A stretch of DNA of 64,000 bases, from positions 72,745-136,744 of the forward strand of contig NZ_JMIY01000007.1 of the NCBI RefSeq assembly GCF_000685155.1, in the 5' to 3' direction. Source of the stretch: Candidatus Methanoperedens nitratireducens. GTDB lineage: Archaea; Halobacteriota; Methanosarcinia; Methanosarcinales; Methanoperedenaceae. Positions 35,882 to 45,483 of this stretch are shown piece by piece (the first letter of the stretch is position 1; each line of letters begins with the position of its first letter). The notes beneath the pieces were generated by a model, which worked only from the letters and a program-made list of their open reading frames with translations, was not told the DNA's origin and searched no databases. A program made the translations under genes and the position numbers.

Positions 35882-36694
35882 TCACAAAAAATATTCAAAC
35901 AAGCTCTGAGAGAAAGCACAGTGACGTCTTAACAGTTTAACATCTTCTTTCCCTGAAGGTGCTTTTCGCTTCCTCTTCATTTTATAGTCCACTGCAATTA
36001 TCTTTTTATCTTTATTCTTCTCTATAACCTTCATTATCCCTGTACTCTTCTTTGCCTGGATTACAAAATGCACGCCCAATCGCTTGAGCATTCTAACAAT
36101 TGGAACTTCATAGAATCCACGATCAAGGTAAATCCTTCTAATCTTCACTTTTTGCATAGCGTATTTGATAAGCTCCTCCACTACATTGCAAATCTCTGAG
36201 TAATCACTGATTGGAAGTGCTTTCAGTGTAAACCTGATCCCTCTCTCAACAATGTTTATTGTTGCAAATTTGTATGCGTAGGAGGTGCCGTTTTTTGCTT
36301 GTGTGCCAAGAACCATCTCATCATCTGTATTGCCGTAGTACATCCAGTCATGTGTATCAATTGAGACGTCCACCTTATTCACAAACCATCTTTGTTTCTC
36401 TACCATTCGATACATCTCTTCAGAAATTTTACTATCTTGCCTGAGAATTTCATCAATTTCAAGCTTTTCTAAGTGATATCTGATTGTTCTCGGAGCAGGT
36501 ACATCCTTTTTTCTCGATTTTAGGATTTGCGTACTGTTCTCTATAAAATCATCAGTTATGGCTGCATGAGCAATGCAGTCTAAAAGATTATCTTGTCTGC
36601 CTGTAGTGACATTATGTCTCTGCTTGAATTCAAACATCGGATAGAACTTCTTCTTGAGGGTTTGATATAACCTCGTCTCAGTGAACGATAACAT
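35882..36694 (-). mobile_element. ISH3-like DDE transposase, C-terminally truncated
   Basis: 270 aa against about 390 in intact family members. First catalytic Asp lies in VDVSIDTHDW (about 113-122), second in IRRIYLDRGFY (about 195-205). The third acidic residue, expected further on, is missing because the frame ends after LLRRHCAFSQSLFEYFL, which does not look like transposase. No terminal inverted repeats could be paired with confidence. The element is inactive in cis. Confidence 0.8.
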
Positions 36695-36745
36695 ATAGAA
36701 ATGACAAGTATAGTGTGATGATAAATTTTACCTTGCCAACTACTG

Positions 36746-36949
36746 TTAAGGACGAGGCCTGTATATAGCGTTTTTTGCATGGTGCACATCCTGTGTCTCA
36801 ATATATCTCTCGACCACCTCCCAACCCTGCCCGACACTACCATGGAAACAGCTCGGCGCCCAGAGATGGTCTCCGCACCATTCTTTGAGATGCGGGAACT
36901 CCTCTCTCAAGATTCTGCTCGATCTTCCTTTTAATTTCTTCGCGATGAA
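36746..36949 (-). pseudogene. C-terminal fragment of an IS200/IS605-type Y1 transposase (TnpA)
   Basis: 68 codons in frame on the minus strand: LKGRSSRILREEFPHLKEWC, then GDHLWAPSCFHGSVGQGWEV and VERYIETQ, where the tyrosine is the HUH-transposase nucleophile. The HxH half is absent. The sequence before 36949 no longer matches. No TnpB is present. Confidence 0.85.
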
Positions 36950-37026
36950 GCTTAAAGAATACTTTCATACGAAGTATTCACATCTTTAAACATACCTTAA
37001 AACCATTAAAGCTACAAGCCAGTTCA

Positions 37027-37077
37027 CAGAGGACACAGAGTAAAAACCGCAACTCTCTGTGCTCTCCGTGTCCTCTG
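37027..37077. repeat. Imperfect inverted repeat of CAGAGGACACAGAG type
   Basis: CAGAGGACACAGAG (37027-37040) pairs with CTCCGTGTCCTCTG (37064-37077) with one mismatch. Similar 'CTCTGTGTCCTCTG' stretches are common in intergenic DNA of many prokaryotes. Gap 36950-37144 holds nothing else. Confidence 0.7.
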
Positions 37078-37144
37078 TTGTTGATTTTGACTGATATACC
37101 ATAGTCAAAAGACCATTCCTTTACTCTACTGACAGGGCCTGCGG

Positions 37145-38398
37145 TCAATGGTCATCCATGTAGTCCGGATGCTGCCTCAGGACTGGCATCCTGTTCACGA
37201 TCCAGCGGTAGACGAGTATCTCAATCGTAACAACAGCCACAACTACCACAGCCTCTTTCCAGAAGAAAAGCTCCCTGTGCGGGAGCTGCCAGTTGAATGC
37301 TATGAGCGATATATTGAAGCGGTTCATAATGATGCCCACCATGGTCAGCGCCGCAGTGTACTGGATAAGGCGCACGTTCTTCTTCTGCACTCCGTGATAG
37401 AAGAGGAAAGGCACAGTGGCCAGGAGCGTGATCTCAACCAGGAACCAGTAGCCAAAAGGCGTATTCAGGTACATCCATGCGCCCTCGTGCGTTACGCTGA
37501 TCAGCCGCAGTCCCAGGTATGTGAAAAGCACAAGCGAGGCTGCCTTCCCGAGTCCCAGGGTGATGTCGTTTATGCTTGAGAGGTAGTTTGAATCAGCCCT
37601 GTTCTTTAAGAAGACCTGCGTGAGCCTGCTTACCACGATCACCAGAGCAATTGCACCTCCGATGGACGAGATAAAGGCAAGCCACGGCAGATACGACGTG
37701 TACCAGAGTGGATGAAGCTTCCCGGGCGCAAGAAGGAACATCGCACTCAGGGCGGACTGGTGAAGCGTGGAGAGCATAACACCGAATATGGTAAGCCCGA
37801 GGGTCATGCTCACAGCCAGTTTTCGAAGGTTTTTCAGGCCAAGCCACTCAAGCGTGGACGGGGAAAATTCAAAGAACTGGACAGAGAGGTATAAAGCTAC
37901 GTGCCATGCCACAAGGAACATGACAGAGGCTGTGCCGAATGAGACGAACATGGGGTAGTATATCCTCCACGGGCGCCCAAGATCGATCATAAGAAAGACC
38001 ACTGCGAACAGATAGCCCAGGAAACCCAGCAGGATGGCATTCTTGACTACAGGCTGGTATCTTTTAAGCCCGAAGATGTACACAGCAGTCCCGATCACGA
38101 AACCAGATGCTGAGAAGGGCACACCACTGAAGAGCCCCCAGCTCAGGAAAAGTCCCCATGGCTGCTCGTTCGAGGCCTCGGTCACGGCTTCAAGACCGAA
38201 GATGAAGCGCAGTAATATAAAGTAAAGTCCGCCGAGGACTATAAGCCCTGCGACCATATTTAAAGGCGTGATAAGCGTCTTTACATATTCCTTCATGGTA
38301 AGCCCAAGGAAGAGCTTATCACTGAGCCAGGTACTGACTATCTCAGCACCTGTCAGTTCCCGATCTGTATGCATCTTTTTTTCCATGTATCCGCTCAT
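37145..38398 (-). CDS. NrfD/HybB-like membrane quinone-interacting subunit
   Basis: 417 aa with about ten hydrophobic segments. Typical NrfD-family features include WGLFLSWGLFSGVPFSASG (about 82-100) and DLGRPWRIYYPMF (about 138-150). These proteins exchange electrons and protons with quinones inside the membrane and belong to complex-iron-sulfur-molybdoenzyme-like assemblies. It overlaps the FeS gene by 4 nt (ATGA), so it is the third gene of a cytochrome-FeS-NrfD operon. No molybdopterin or hydrogenase subunit follows. Confidence 0.92.
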   Translation of the reverse strand: MSGYMEKKMHTDRELTGAEIVSTWLSDKLFLGLTMKEYVKTLITPLNMVAGLIVLGGLYFILLRFIFGLEAVTEASNEQPWGLFLSWGLFSGVPFSASGFVIGTAVYIFGLKRYQPVVKNAILLGFLGYLFAVVFLMIDLGRPWRIYYPMFVSFGTASVMFLVAWHVALYLSVQFFEFSPSTLEWLGLKNLRKLAVSMTLGLTIFGVMLSTLHQSALSAMFLLAPGKLHPLWYTSYLPWLAFISSIGGAIALVIVVSRLTQVFLKNRADSNYLSSINDITLGLGKAASLVLFTYLGLRLISVTHEGAWMYLNTPFGYWFLVEITLLATVPFLFYHGVQKKNVRLIQYTAALTMVGIIMNRFNISLIAFNWQLPHRELFFWKEAVVVVAVVTIEILVYRWIVNRMPVLRQHPDYMDDH

Positions 38399-39309
38399 TG
38401 TTTATCATCCTCCTTATCTGATATCTCATCATGTGCCGTATGCTGCTTGCGCTTTGATGCAAGGTAGAAGCCTCCCAACAGGGCAGGCCAGGAAACAAGG
38501 GTGAGGTTGACCATCGACAGGAAATCCTTGGTCAGTTTCGGATACGAGGTTATCCCGACATCCATCTGGAAATCAAGCTCTGAGAAAGGAACACCTGAGA
38601 TATACAGCCAGCCTGTACCCCCTGCCTCCTGCTCACCATAGATATGGTCGATATATTTATCAGGCTCACCCCAGATACGAAGCTTTGCCTGTTTGATCAG
38701 ATCGCTCCTCCTGCCGAACGTGATAGCCTCGACAGGACATGCCTCCGTGCATGCAGGTATGACCCCCTCTGAGATCCTGTGATAGCACATAAAGCATTTC
38801 TGAACATTGGGACTGAAGGCACTGGAATACTCATAGGCAGGAACATAGAAAGGACATGCTATAATGCAGTACCTGCAGCCGATGCACACCTTCTCGTTCC
38901 AGGTAACAGGTCCTTCCTTGCTCTTCTTAAGTGCAGCCACCGGACAGGCAGAGACGCATGCAGGCTCATCACAGTGCATGCACTGTACTTTTCTGTAGAC
39001 TGTTTTCCCGTTTACCTCGTAGCGGTTGACCGCAGTATAGGACTGTACATCAGCAACGTATGGTTTTCTTTTTTCCTCAAAAACTGATGTATCCTCAAAG
39101 GATGTTTTTGGAGCGGGCAGGTTATTTGCCTTATTGCAGGCAGCTTCACAGCGCCGGCAGCCGATGCATCTTGTCATATCTGAGAGCATACCAAAGCGAT
39201 CTGGATTGCCCTCAAAATCAAGAGAGGCAAGTGCCCTTCCCCCAAGAACGCTCCAGGCAATGACCGATCCTCCGATCTTAAGAAAATTTCTTCTGGTTAC
39301 CATGGTCAT
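38395..39309 (-). CDS. HybA-like four-cluster ferredoxin subunit with Tat signal and membrane tail
   Basis: 304 aa. A Tat motif (TRRNFLKIGG, residues 5-14) directs the folded protein outside. Four cysteine sets bind FeS clusters: CIGCRRCEAAC, CMHCDEPACVSAC, CIGCRYCIIACP and CFMC...CTEACP (about residues 48-220). A C-terminal membrane helix (about 266-286), as in HybA, anchors it next to the NrfD subunit. It should pass electrons between the cytochrome and NrfD. Confidence 0.94.
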   Translation of the reverse strand: MTMVTRRNFLKIGGSVIAWSVLGGRALASLDFEGNPDRFGMLSDMTRCIGCRRCEAACNKANNLPAPKTSFEDTSVFEEKRKPYVADVQSYTAVNRYEVNGKTVYRKVQCMHCDEPACVSACPVAALKKSKEGPVTWNEKVCIGCRYCIIACPFYVPAYEYSSAFSPNVQKCFMCYHRISEGVIPACTEACPVEAITFGRRSDLIKQAKLRIWGEPDKYIDHIYGEQEAGGTGWLYISGVPFSELDFQMDVGITSYPKLTKDFLSMVNLTLVSWPALLGGFYLASKRKQHTAHDEISDKEDDKQ

Positions 39310-40139
39310 CCTCCTCCTGGCTTATGGCAGCCCTGGCATGTATTGCTATCCCGCCCCGCATGATCTGCAGGTACCTTTGCCGCTCCTGCAATCTCTTTTG
39401 TATGGCATTTGAGGCAGTTATCGTGGTAAACTATTTTTGTCTCCTGCCCGCCCGGGATGCCGTCCTTGTGACAATTACTGCAGTTCTCCCATGTCAGTTG
39501 ATGTGGACGTGCTGAGGCCTGTATATTGGTTGAGGCGTCTTTTGTGTGGCAGAAGGTGCAGCTCTCCGGGCCGTCAAAAACATCACTGTGGCAGGACATG
39601 CACTGCTGATGATATGCAGCCTTGAGACCCGGCTTGCTCGAATTCTGCGGATCAAAGGGACGCTCATGGCAGTCGCTGCAGGCACGGATTTCATCTTTGC
39701 TGTTGTGATGGCATTCCTGGCAACTGAGCTTGCCGCTCATCTCCTGGTGGAATTTTGTTGCCGATCCGTAGTTGATCTCAAGATACTCAGAGTTATTTAC
39801 ATTCAGCCATCCATCCTGGCCGTATGTGGCAGCAGGGCTGCCATTACTGTAATTACTGTAATTACTGTAATTGTTATAATTGCTGTAATGTTCGGGTAAT
39901 ACCGACCCCGGAACAGCAGAGGTATCTGTAGCTTCTGGGTTAAAGTATGTGGCGAGCACGATAGCAGCACCACCGAAGATCAGCGACATCGGAATGACCA
40001 CAGAGACAACTCTCCTCATTGCCTCCTTCTCTTTGGTGTGCACCAGCAGCCATAGAGCAATGAATCCGAAACAGAATGCAACAATTATAAGGTATTCTAC
40101 CCCTTTAATGAAAGTAATATTCTCTAATAATGTTCTCAT
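39306..40139 (-). CDS. Membrane-anchored seven-heme c-type cytochrome
   Basis: 277 aa. Two N-terminal membrane segments (about 14-34 and 43-64), a repetitive Asn-Tyr-Ser linker (about 85-98), then seven CxxCH motifs (CQEC, CSDC, CMSC, CTFC, CSNC, CLKC and CQGC followed by H, residues about 140-272). It is the first gene of the redox operon; overlaps by ATGA with the FeS gene. Likely extracytoplasmic partner giving electrons to or taking them from the FeS protein, linking the quinone pool to other cytochromes. Confidence 0.95.
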   Translation of the reverse strand: MRTLLENITFIKGVEYLIIVAFCFGFIALWLLVHTKEKEAMRRVVSVVIPMSLIFGGAAIVLATYFNPEATDTSAVPGSVLPEHYSNYNNYSNYSNYSNGSPAATYGQDGWLNVNNSEYLEINYGSATKFHQEMSGKLSCQECHHNSKDEIRACSDCHERPFDPQNSSKPGLKAAYHQQCMSCHSDVFDGPESCTFCHTKDASTNIQASARPHQLTWENCSNCHKDGIPGGQETKIVYHDNCLKCHTKEIAGAAKVPADHAGRDSNTCQGCHKPGGG

Positions 40140-40207
40140 CTTATCCTCCCATATATTTTATCTAGTTAATTCAATTTTTATACTCCTCTCATTCTGGTCT
40201 TCTACTC

Positions 40208-41650
40208 TTATGGTACCCGTATAACCACCTCACAAAAATTATCCCCGTGTGATAATAATTTCTTGACCTCTAATTCAGCTTTGTTCCCGAATGCATAACC
40301 CATCGCCCCTTTAAATGTCTCCCGGATCGTATGGCAAACATAGGTATCAAACGTGCTCCCTTCTGCAACGATATTGCATTTCCTGACTGTATATATCAGA
40401 TTTCTTCCATCCAGTCTCCATTCACTTTCCCTGTGAAGTCTTGAATCGATTATCTCCAGTGCTTTCTGAAAGTCCTGCAGCTCCCAGTTCTTGATATTGT
40501 TTTCTCTCTCATACTCCTGCATCAGGGACTTGCCGATCCTTCTTCCCAGCAGTGTCAGGGATAAGGGTATATCCGGGATGTTCTTAAGCCCTTTAAGAAA
40601 AGCCATGAACATTATTAGATCCTGATCCACCCGGCTGTTGCTTATCTTCAGATTGCTCACTATTTCGTTGATCTTTATACCCACATCAGGCCTGTGCGTC
40701 AGCACGATCATATTCGCTGTTGATTTTGCGTCATATAAATGGCCATTAGCCTCAAGAAGCGTGACAAGGCTCTTTTTTAATTTTTCTACTACATCCTTAT
40801 TTCTATAGTTATGGAATAATATCATGCTCTCCCTGTCGATCTCCACCCTGTCAGCGACCCTTGAGGTCTCATAGACCTCTTTTATCAGAGAGAGCATCTC
40901 CTTCAGCGGTATATCCTGGATTGGTTTTTTTGCAAGCGTCTCTATCGTTATTTCTCCAAGGGGTATCTTATTGGCGAGCAGATCCTCAAAGTAGTTCCTG
41001 TGAACCGTGACCATGCTGTAATTACTTAACAGGTGTCCGTTGATCACAGCTCTCCAGAAATCAGGACGGCTCTTTATGGCTTTTATTACATCATCCATAC
41101 CTCCAAAAAAGGTAATCAGGCTTCTGTGCGCCTCATTTCTAGTTGACCTGGATAGTTCAACCTTCATACAATCGCTGAAATTATTAACAGACCGTATCTC
41201 AAGCGATGCATGCTCTGGTGAATTCTTGACCAGATACTGGGACAGTATGCAGGCAACGAATTTTATTTTTTGAGCGTTTCCTTTGATCTCTACCAGTACA
41301 TCAGAGGGAAGCGTATCATTATCAGACTTTAGTGCAAATTCAATATCCCACTCAAGTTCGCTGAACCTGCGCCTCAGATATTCCTCAAGCCTTCTCATTG
41401 AACCTATCAGCGCAGGATCGATCAGTTCATCCAGTACACTGTCAGGAACAAGTATTCCATCGACCTCGGTCAGTACCCATTTGAATAAGGAACTGTCTAT
41501 TGCCGATGAGTTCATGCGAGAACTGCAGCTTCCTGCCCTGTCGATTATCTCCCTGATTGCAGCGCTAAAATTACCTTTATGTTTCTCAACATACGGTTCC
41601 ATCTTATCGATGCAGTCATTATCAAGGGAAATATGTCTTGTAACGATCAT
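40208..41650 (-). CDS. Ribbon-helix-helix DNA-binding protein with long unknown C-terminal region
   Basis: 480 aa from ATG 41650; the longer frame to 41743 lies inside the previous gene. Residues 1-40 (MIVTRHISLDNDCIDKMEPY and following helices) look like a CopG/RHH domain. The middle 380 residues are helical without known motif. The last 65 (with DTYVCHTIRETFKGAMGYAF and GDNFCEVVIRV) recall the cysteine/histidine-containing output or V4R-like domains of methanogen regulators. It is probably a ligand-responsive regulator; the ligand is unknown. It follows a small membrane protein by 13 nt. Confidence 0.65.
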   Translation of the reverse strand: MIVTRHISLDNDCIDKMEPYVEKHKGNFSAAIREIIDRAGSCSSRMNSSAIDSSLFKWVLTEVDGILVPDSVLDELIDPALIGSMRRLEEYLRRRFSELEWDIEFALKSDNDTLPSDVLVEIKGNAQKIKFVACILSQYLVKNSPEHASLEIRSVNNFSDCMKVELSRSTRNEAHRSLITFFGGMDDVIKAIKSRPDFWRAVINGHLLSNYSMVTVHRNYFEDLLANKIPLGEITIETLAKKPIQDIPLKEMLSLIKEVYETSRVADRVEIDRESMILFHNYRNKDVVEKLKKSLVTLLEANGHLYDAKSTANMIVLTHRPDVGIKINEIVSNLKISNSRVDQDLIMFMAFLKGLKNIPDIPLSLTLLGRRIGKSLMQEYERENNIKNWELQDFQKALEIIDSRLHRESEWRLDGRNLIYTVRKCNIVAEGSTFDTYVCHTIRETFKGAMGYAFGNKAELEVKKLLSHGDNFCEVVIRVP

Positions 41651-41663
41651 ATGTCCTGACTCC

Positions 41664-41963
41664 CTACCTCCTCCTTTCCTCGTTCCTGAGTTCTTTATAC
41701 AGGATCTCCTTCTCTTTCCTGAGCAGAGCTTCACGGCGTGCAAGCGCCATCATAGCTTCGCCCGGCTTTATAGAGACCATGATCCTGTTCCTTCTGTTCT
41801 TTATATATTCCCGCAGTCCACAGGCCAGGTACACAATGGCTGCCGCTGGAATAAGTAACAGCCACACTGTCAAAAAAGCCAGAAAGGTACTGGCTGGCAG
41901 ATAGTAGGCTGTTCCCATCACAGCTCCACCCGCAACTATAGCATATTTAAGCCAAGATCTCAT
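41664..41963 (-). CDS. Small two-helix membrane protein
   Basis: 99 aa: two hydrophobic segments (about 7-24 and 27-49) and a basic, coiled C-terminal tail (ALARREALLRKEKEILYKEL). First gene of the two-gene operon with the RHH protein. Function unknown. Confidence 0.65.
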   Translation of the reverse strand: MRSWLKYAIVAGGAVMGTAYYLPASTFLAFLTVWLLLIPAAAIVYLACGLREYIKNRRNRIMVSIKPGEAMMALARREALLRKEKEILYKELRNEERRR

Positions 41964-42022
41964 CTTTGATCACCAATTAGCCCTATCTAATGCCAACGCT
42001 AAAAGAATATTTGACAGTGATT

Positions 42023-42088
42023 TGGCATGAAAAGACAATGGATGGCATATTATAGCAAAAAAAGGTATATTATGCCAGTGAATGGCAT
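42023..42088. promoter_or_regulatory. Cluster of TGGCAT half-sites upstream of the RHH operon
   Basis: TGGCAT occurs at 42023, 42043 and 42083 on the plus strand and inverted (ATGCCA) at 42072-42077. Two of them form a 12-bp inverted repeat with one mismatch (42043-42054 and 42066-42077). Short repeated half-sites are the usual target of RHH proteins, so autoregulation by the protein at 40208-41650 is plausible. Confidence 0.55.
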
Positions 42089-42157
42089 ATAATCATAAGG
42101 CTCTCACACTTCAGGGAGCCTCACTGAGCGAGGTGAAAGACTATCCAGTATAATAAT

Positions 42158-45100
42158 CTACGCGCCTGCGTGGTATTCGCCTATGGACTTGATGGTGATA
42201 TTGCCTTTCTTCATTGCCACAATCGCATCAGCAGCAGCAAGTGCAGCCTGTATTGTTGTAATATACGGTATACTGAAATCAACAGCAGCCCGCCTTATCT
42301 GAAACCCATCCTTTACAGTCTGCTTACTTCTGGGAGTATTTATGATCAGATCCACCTCCTTCCTGTGGATCAGGTCAACGATATTGGGATTGCCTTCACT
42401 TACCTTGTTAACGACATCCATCTTTATCCCGTTCTTTTCCAGGAAACCGGCAGTACCGCGCGTACCTATCAGGCGCAGTCCTGCATCCTGCATTTTCTTT
42501 GCCACCCCGACAATAAGCGGTTTATCATCATCGCGTATCGACATGAACACAGTCCCGGAGAGCGGCAGGATATTATCTGCTGCCCACTCGGCTTTAAAAA
42601 AAGCTCTCCCGAAATCGTAATCTATTCCCATAACCTCGCCGGTGCTTTTCATCTCAGGCCCGAGGACTGGATCTGCGCCTGGCAGTTTATCGAACGGCAG
42701 CAGTACCTCCTTAACAGAGACATGGCTTGTGACGGGATCACCCGCATAACCAAGCTCCTTCAATGTGTGCCCGGCCATAACCTTTGCTGCGATCTTTGCA
42801 AGCGGAAGCCCTACAGCTTTGCTTACAAACGGTATTGTACGGCTTGATCTGGGGTTGGCCTCAAGCACGTAAACCACTCCGTTCTTTGTGGCCATCTGAA
42901 TATTGATTATACCAACCACATGAAGGGAAATGGCTATCTTCTGTACATAATCGCGCACCGTGGCAAGTATTTCTGGTTTTAAAGACTGCGGGGGTATTAC
43001 GCAAGCTGAATCACCTGAATGAATGCCTGCCTCTTCAATATGTTCCATTATGGCACCGATCAGGACATCCGATCCGTCGCATATGGCATCGACATCGATC
43101 TCAACCGCATTATCAAGGAAATCATCGATAAGCACAGGATGCTCATTCGATACCCTGACAGCCTCCCTCAAGTACCGCTCAAGGTCGCGCTCGTCATAGA
43201 CGATTTCCATAGCCCGTCCTCCAAGCACGTATGAAGGGCGGACAAGCACAGGGTACCCTATTCTTTTTGCCTCACTGAACGCTTCACTGTAATTGGTCGC
43301 ACATCCTGCCTCTGGCTGTGGAATACCCAGTTTTTTCATCATGCTGTTAAAGCGTCCCCTGTCCTCGGCAATATCCATGTCATCAGGAGTTGTCCCCAGG
43401 ATAACGGTATTCAGATCCACCCGTCGATCAAGTTCTTTTCTAAGCGGAATAGCGAGGTTAACAGAGGTCTGTCCCCCGAACTGCACCATCACCCCGAAAT
43501 GACGTTCCCTGTCGATCACGTTCATGACATCCTCAAGTGTCAGAGGCTCAAAGAAGAGCTTATCAGAGGTATCGTAATCGGTCGATACGGTCTCTGGGTT
43601 ATTGTTTATTATATGCGTTTCTATACCTTCCTCCCGCAGAGCTGTGACCGCATGAACTGTGCAATAATCAAACTCTATGCCCTGCCCGATGCGGATCGGT
43701 CCTGAACCTATGATAAGTACTTTCTTCTTATCGCTGGGAGCGGCCTCGCAGTGATCCTCGTATGTTGAGTAATAATAAGGCGTGGCAGCCGCAAACTCAG
43801 CAGCGCAGGTATCTACCATCTTATAGGTAGGAATTATCCCGTGCTGTCTTCGCATATCGTTAATCTCTTCACGTGTTCTTCCACACAGGAACGCTATCCT
43901 CTCATCGCTTAATCCCATGTGTTTTGCCTCAAGCAGGTTATCCACACAGAGGTCTTCTTTTATTGAGTCCTCGGTATCTATGATGTTCTGTATCTTCTGG
44001 CAAAAGAAAGGATCAATATCCGTGATCCTGGAGATTTCATCAATGGACATGCCTTTTCGCAGTGCATGGTATATCACAAATAAGCGCTCATGTGTGGGAT
44101 GGCGCATGATCTGCATGATCTCATCATCGCTCCACTCCTTGTACCCGAAATACATATCTGCTTCAAGTGAGCGGACAGCTTTCTGCAGTGCCTCCTCGAT
44201 AGTGCGCCCGATAGCCATCACTTCGCCTGTACTCTTCATTGCAGTGGTAAGATGCTTATCAGCAGTTACGAATTTATCAAAAGGCCAGCGTGGGATCTTT
44301 ACAACCGTGTAATCGATCGTGGGTTCAAAAGAGGCAGGGGTTTTCTTGGTGATATCATTCGTGATCTCATCAAGCGTCATACCGATCGCGATCTTTGCAC
44401 TGACGCGCGCTATAGGATAACCTGTGGCCTTTGAGGCAAGGGCGGATGAGCGCGATACCCTTGGGTTCACCTCGACGATCCTGACCTCATCACCCCGCAC
44501 CGCGAACTGGATGTTGCATCCCCCCTCTATCCCGAGTGCCCTTATTATCTTTATAGAAGCGCTTCGCAGTCTCTGGTGATCTGCATCTGACAGCGTCTGT
44601 GAAGGTGTTACAACAATGGACTCACCTGTGTGTATGCCCATTGGATCGATGTTCTCCATATTGCATATAACGATGCAGGTATCGTTCCTGTCACGCATGA
44701 CCTCGTACTCGAATTCCTTCCATCCGATTATGCTCTCCTCTATCAGTACCTGATGGATCCTTGAGCGCTCAAGCCCGCGCTGTGTGATCTCAAGGAGTTC
44801 TTCCCGTGTACGGGCAATCCCCCCGCCTGCACCGCCCAGGGTATATGCAGGACGGATGATGAGCGGAAGTCCAAGCTCTTCAATCAGTGCCTCGGCCTCC
44901 TCAAGCGTATTCACAGCCTTTGAGCGCGGGACTTTCTCACCGATGCTCAGCATCTTTTTCTTGAATAAGTCCCTGTCCTCTGAGTCTTTGATCGCCGCAA
45001 GCGGTGTGCCCAGAAGCTCTACCCCGAACTTTTCCAGTATCCCCATCTCTGCCAGTTCTGCTGTTATATTAAGGCCTGTCTGGCCTCCGAGGCCTGCAAT

Positions 45101-45358
45101 GACGCCGTCAGGCCGCTCCCGCTCTATGATCTTAGCCACAATCTCAGGCTCAAGAGGCTCTATATAGATAGCATCAGCCATGTCGGTGTCTGTCATTATG
45201 GTTGCAGGATTGCTGTTGACTAATACCACCTTTATACCCTCTTCCCGCAGGGAACGGCATGCCTGACTGCCTGAAAAATCAAACTCTGCTGCCTGCCCTA
45301 TCATGATCGGGCCTGAGCCTATCAGCAGGATTTTCTTGATGTCTGGTCTTTTTGGCAT
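42158..45358 (-). CDS. carB: Carbamoyl-phosphate synthase large subunit
   Basis: 1066 aa, full length. Two homologous ATP-grasp halves: carboxyphosphate domain (about 1-400; GSGPIMIGQAAEFDFSG at 13-29) and carbamoyl-phosphate domain (about 545-930; GSGPIRIGQGIEFDYC), joined by an oligomerisation domain and followed by the MGS-like allosteric domain (about 930-1066; TRGTAGFLEKNGI). It makes carbamoyl phosphate for arginine and pyrimidines. carA is not adjacent. A TATA box (GATATAAAAA on the minus strand) lies at 45451-45460. Confidence 0.98.
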   Translation of the reverse strand: MPKRPDIKKILLIGSGPIMIGQAAEFDFSGSQACRSLREEGIKVVLVNSNPATIMTDTDMADAIYIEPLEPEIVAKIIERERPDGVIAGLGGQTGLNITAELAEMGILEKFGVELLGTPLAAIKDSEDRDLFKKKMLSIGEKVPRSKAVNTLEEAEALIEELGLPLIIRPAYTLGGAGGGIARTREELLEITQRGLERSRIHQVLIEESIIGWKEFEYEVMRDRNDTCIVICNMENIDPMGIHTGESIVVTPSQTLSDADHQRLRSASIKIIRALGIEGGCNIQFAVRGDEVRIVEVNPRVSRSSALASKATGYPIARVSAKIAIGMTLDEITNDITKKTPASFEPTIDYTVVKIPRWPFDKFVTADKHLTTAMKSTGEVMAIGRTIEEALQKAVRSLEADMYFGYKEWSDDEIMQIMRHPTHERLFVIYHALRKGMSIDEISRITDIDPFFCQKIQNIIDTEDSIKEDLCVDNLLEAKHMGLSDERIAFLCGRTREEINDMRRQHGIIPTYKMVDTCAAEFAAATPYYYSTYEDHCEAAPSDKKKVLIIGSGPIRIGQGIEFDYCTVHAVTALREEGIETHIINNNPETVSTDYDTSDKLFFEPLTLEDVMNVIDRERHFGVMVQFGGQTSVNLAIPLRKELDRRVDLNTVILGTTPDDMDIAEDRGRFNSMMKKLGIPQPEAGCATNYSEAFSEAKRIGYPVLVRPSYVLGGRAMEIVYDERDLERYLREAVRVSNEHPVLIDDFLDNAVEIDVDAICDGSDVLIGAIMEHIEEAGIHSGDSACVIPPQSLKPEILATVRDYVQKIAISLHVVGIINIQMATKNGVVYVLEANPRSSRTIPFVSKAVGLPLAKIAAKVMAGHTLKELGYAGDPVTSHVSVKEVLLPFDKLPGADPVLGPEMKSTGEVMGIDYDFGRAFFKAEWAADNILPLSGTVFMSIRDDDKPLIVGVAKKMQDAGLRLIGTRGTAGFLEKNGIKMDVVNKVSEGNPNIVDLIHRKEVDLIINTPRSKQTVKDGFQIRRAAVDFSIPYITTIQAALAAADAIVAMKKGNITIKSIGEYHAGA

Positions 45359-45450
45359 ATTTCAAGCCTAAATGTCATGACCTGTTATTAATTCTATCCA
45401 TCAGAAGCAAAGCATCGGAACTCCAGAAGGTGACGGCTGAAGTTTCCAAG

Positions 45451-45460
45451 TTTTTATATC
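45451..45460 (-). promoter_or_regulatory. TATA box for carB
   Basis: Reads GATATAAAAA on the minus strand, about 95 nt before the carB ATG. Gap 45359-45483 contains no gene. Confidence 0.4.
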
Positions 45461-45483
45461 TCCATAAAACACCAACAATGTTC

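Noticed and set aside
39843-39890. Tandem ATTACTGTA repeats that might be an origin or iteron
   Set aside because: In frame they encode the Asn-Tyr-Ser linker of the cytochrome.
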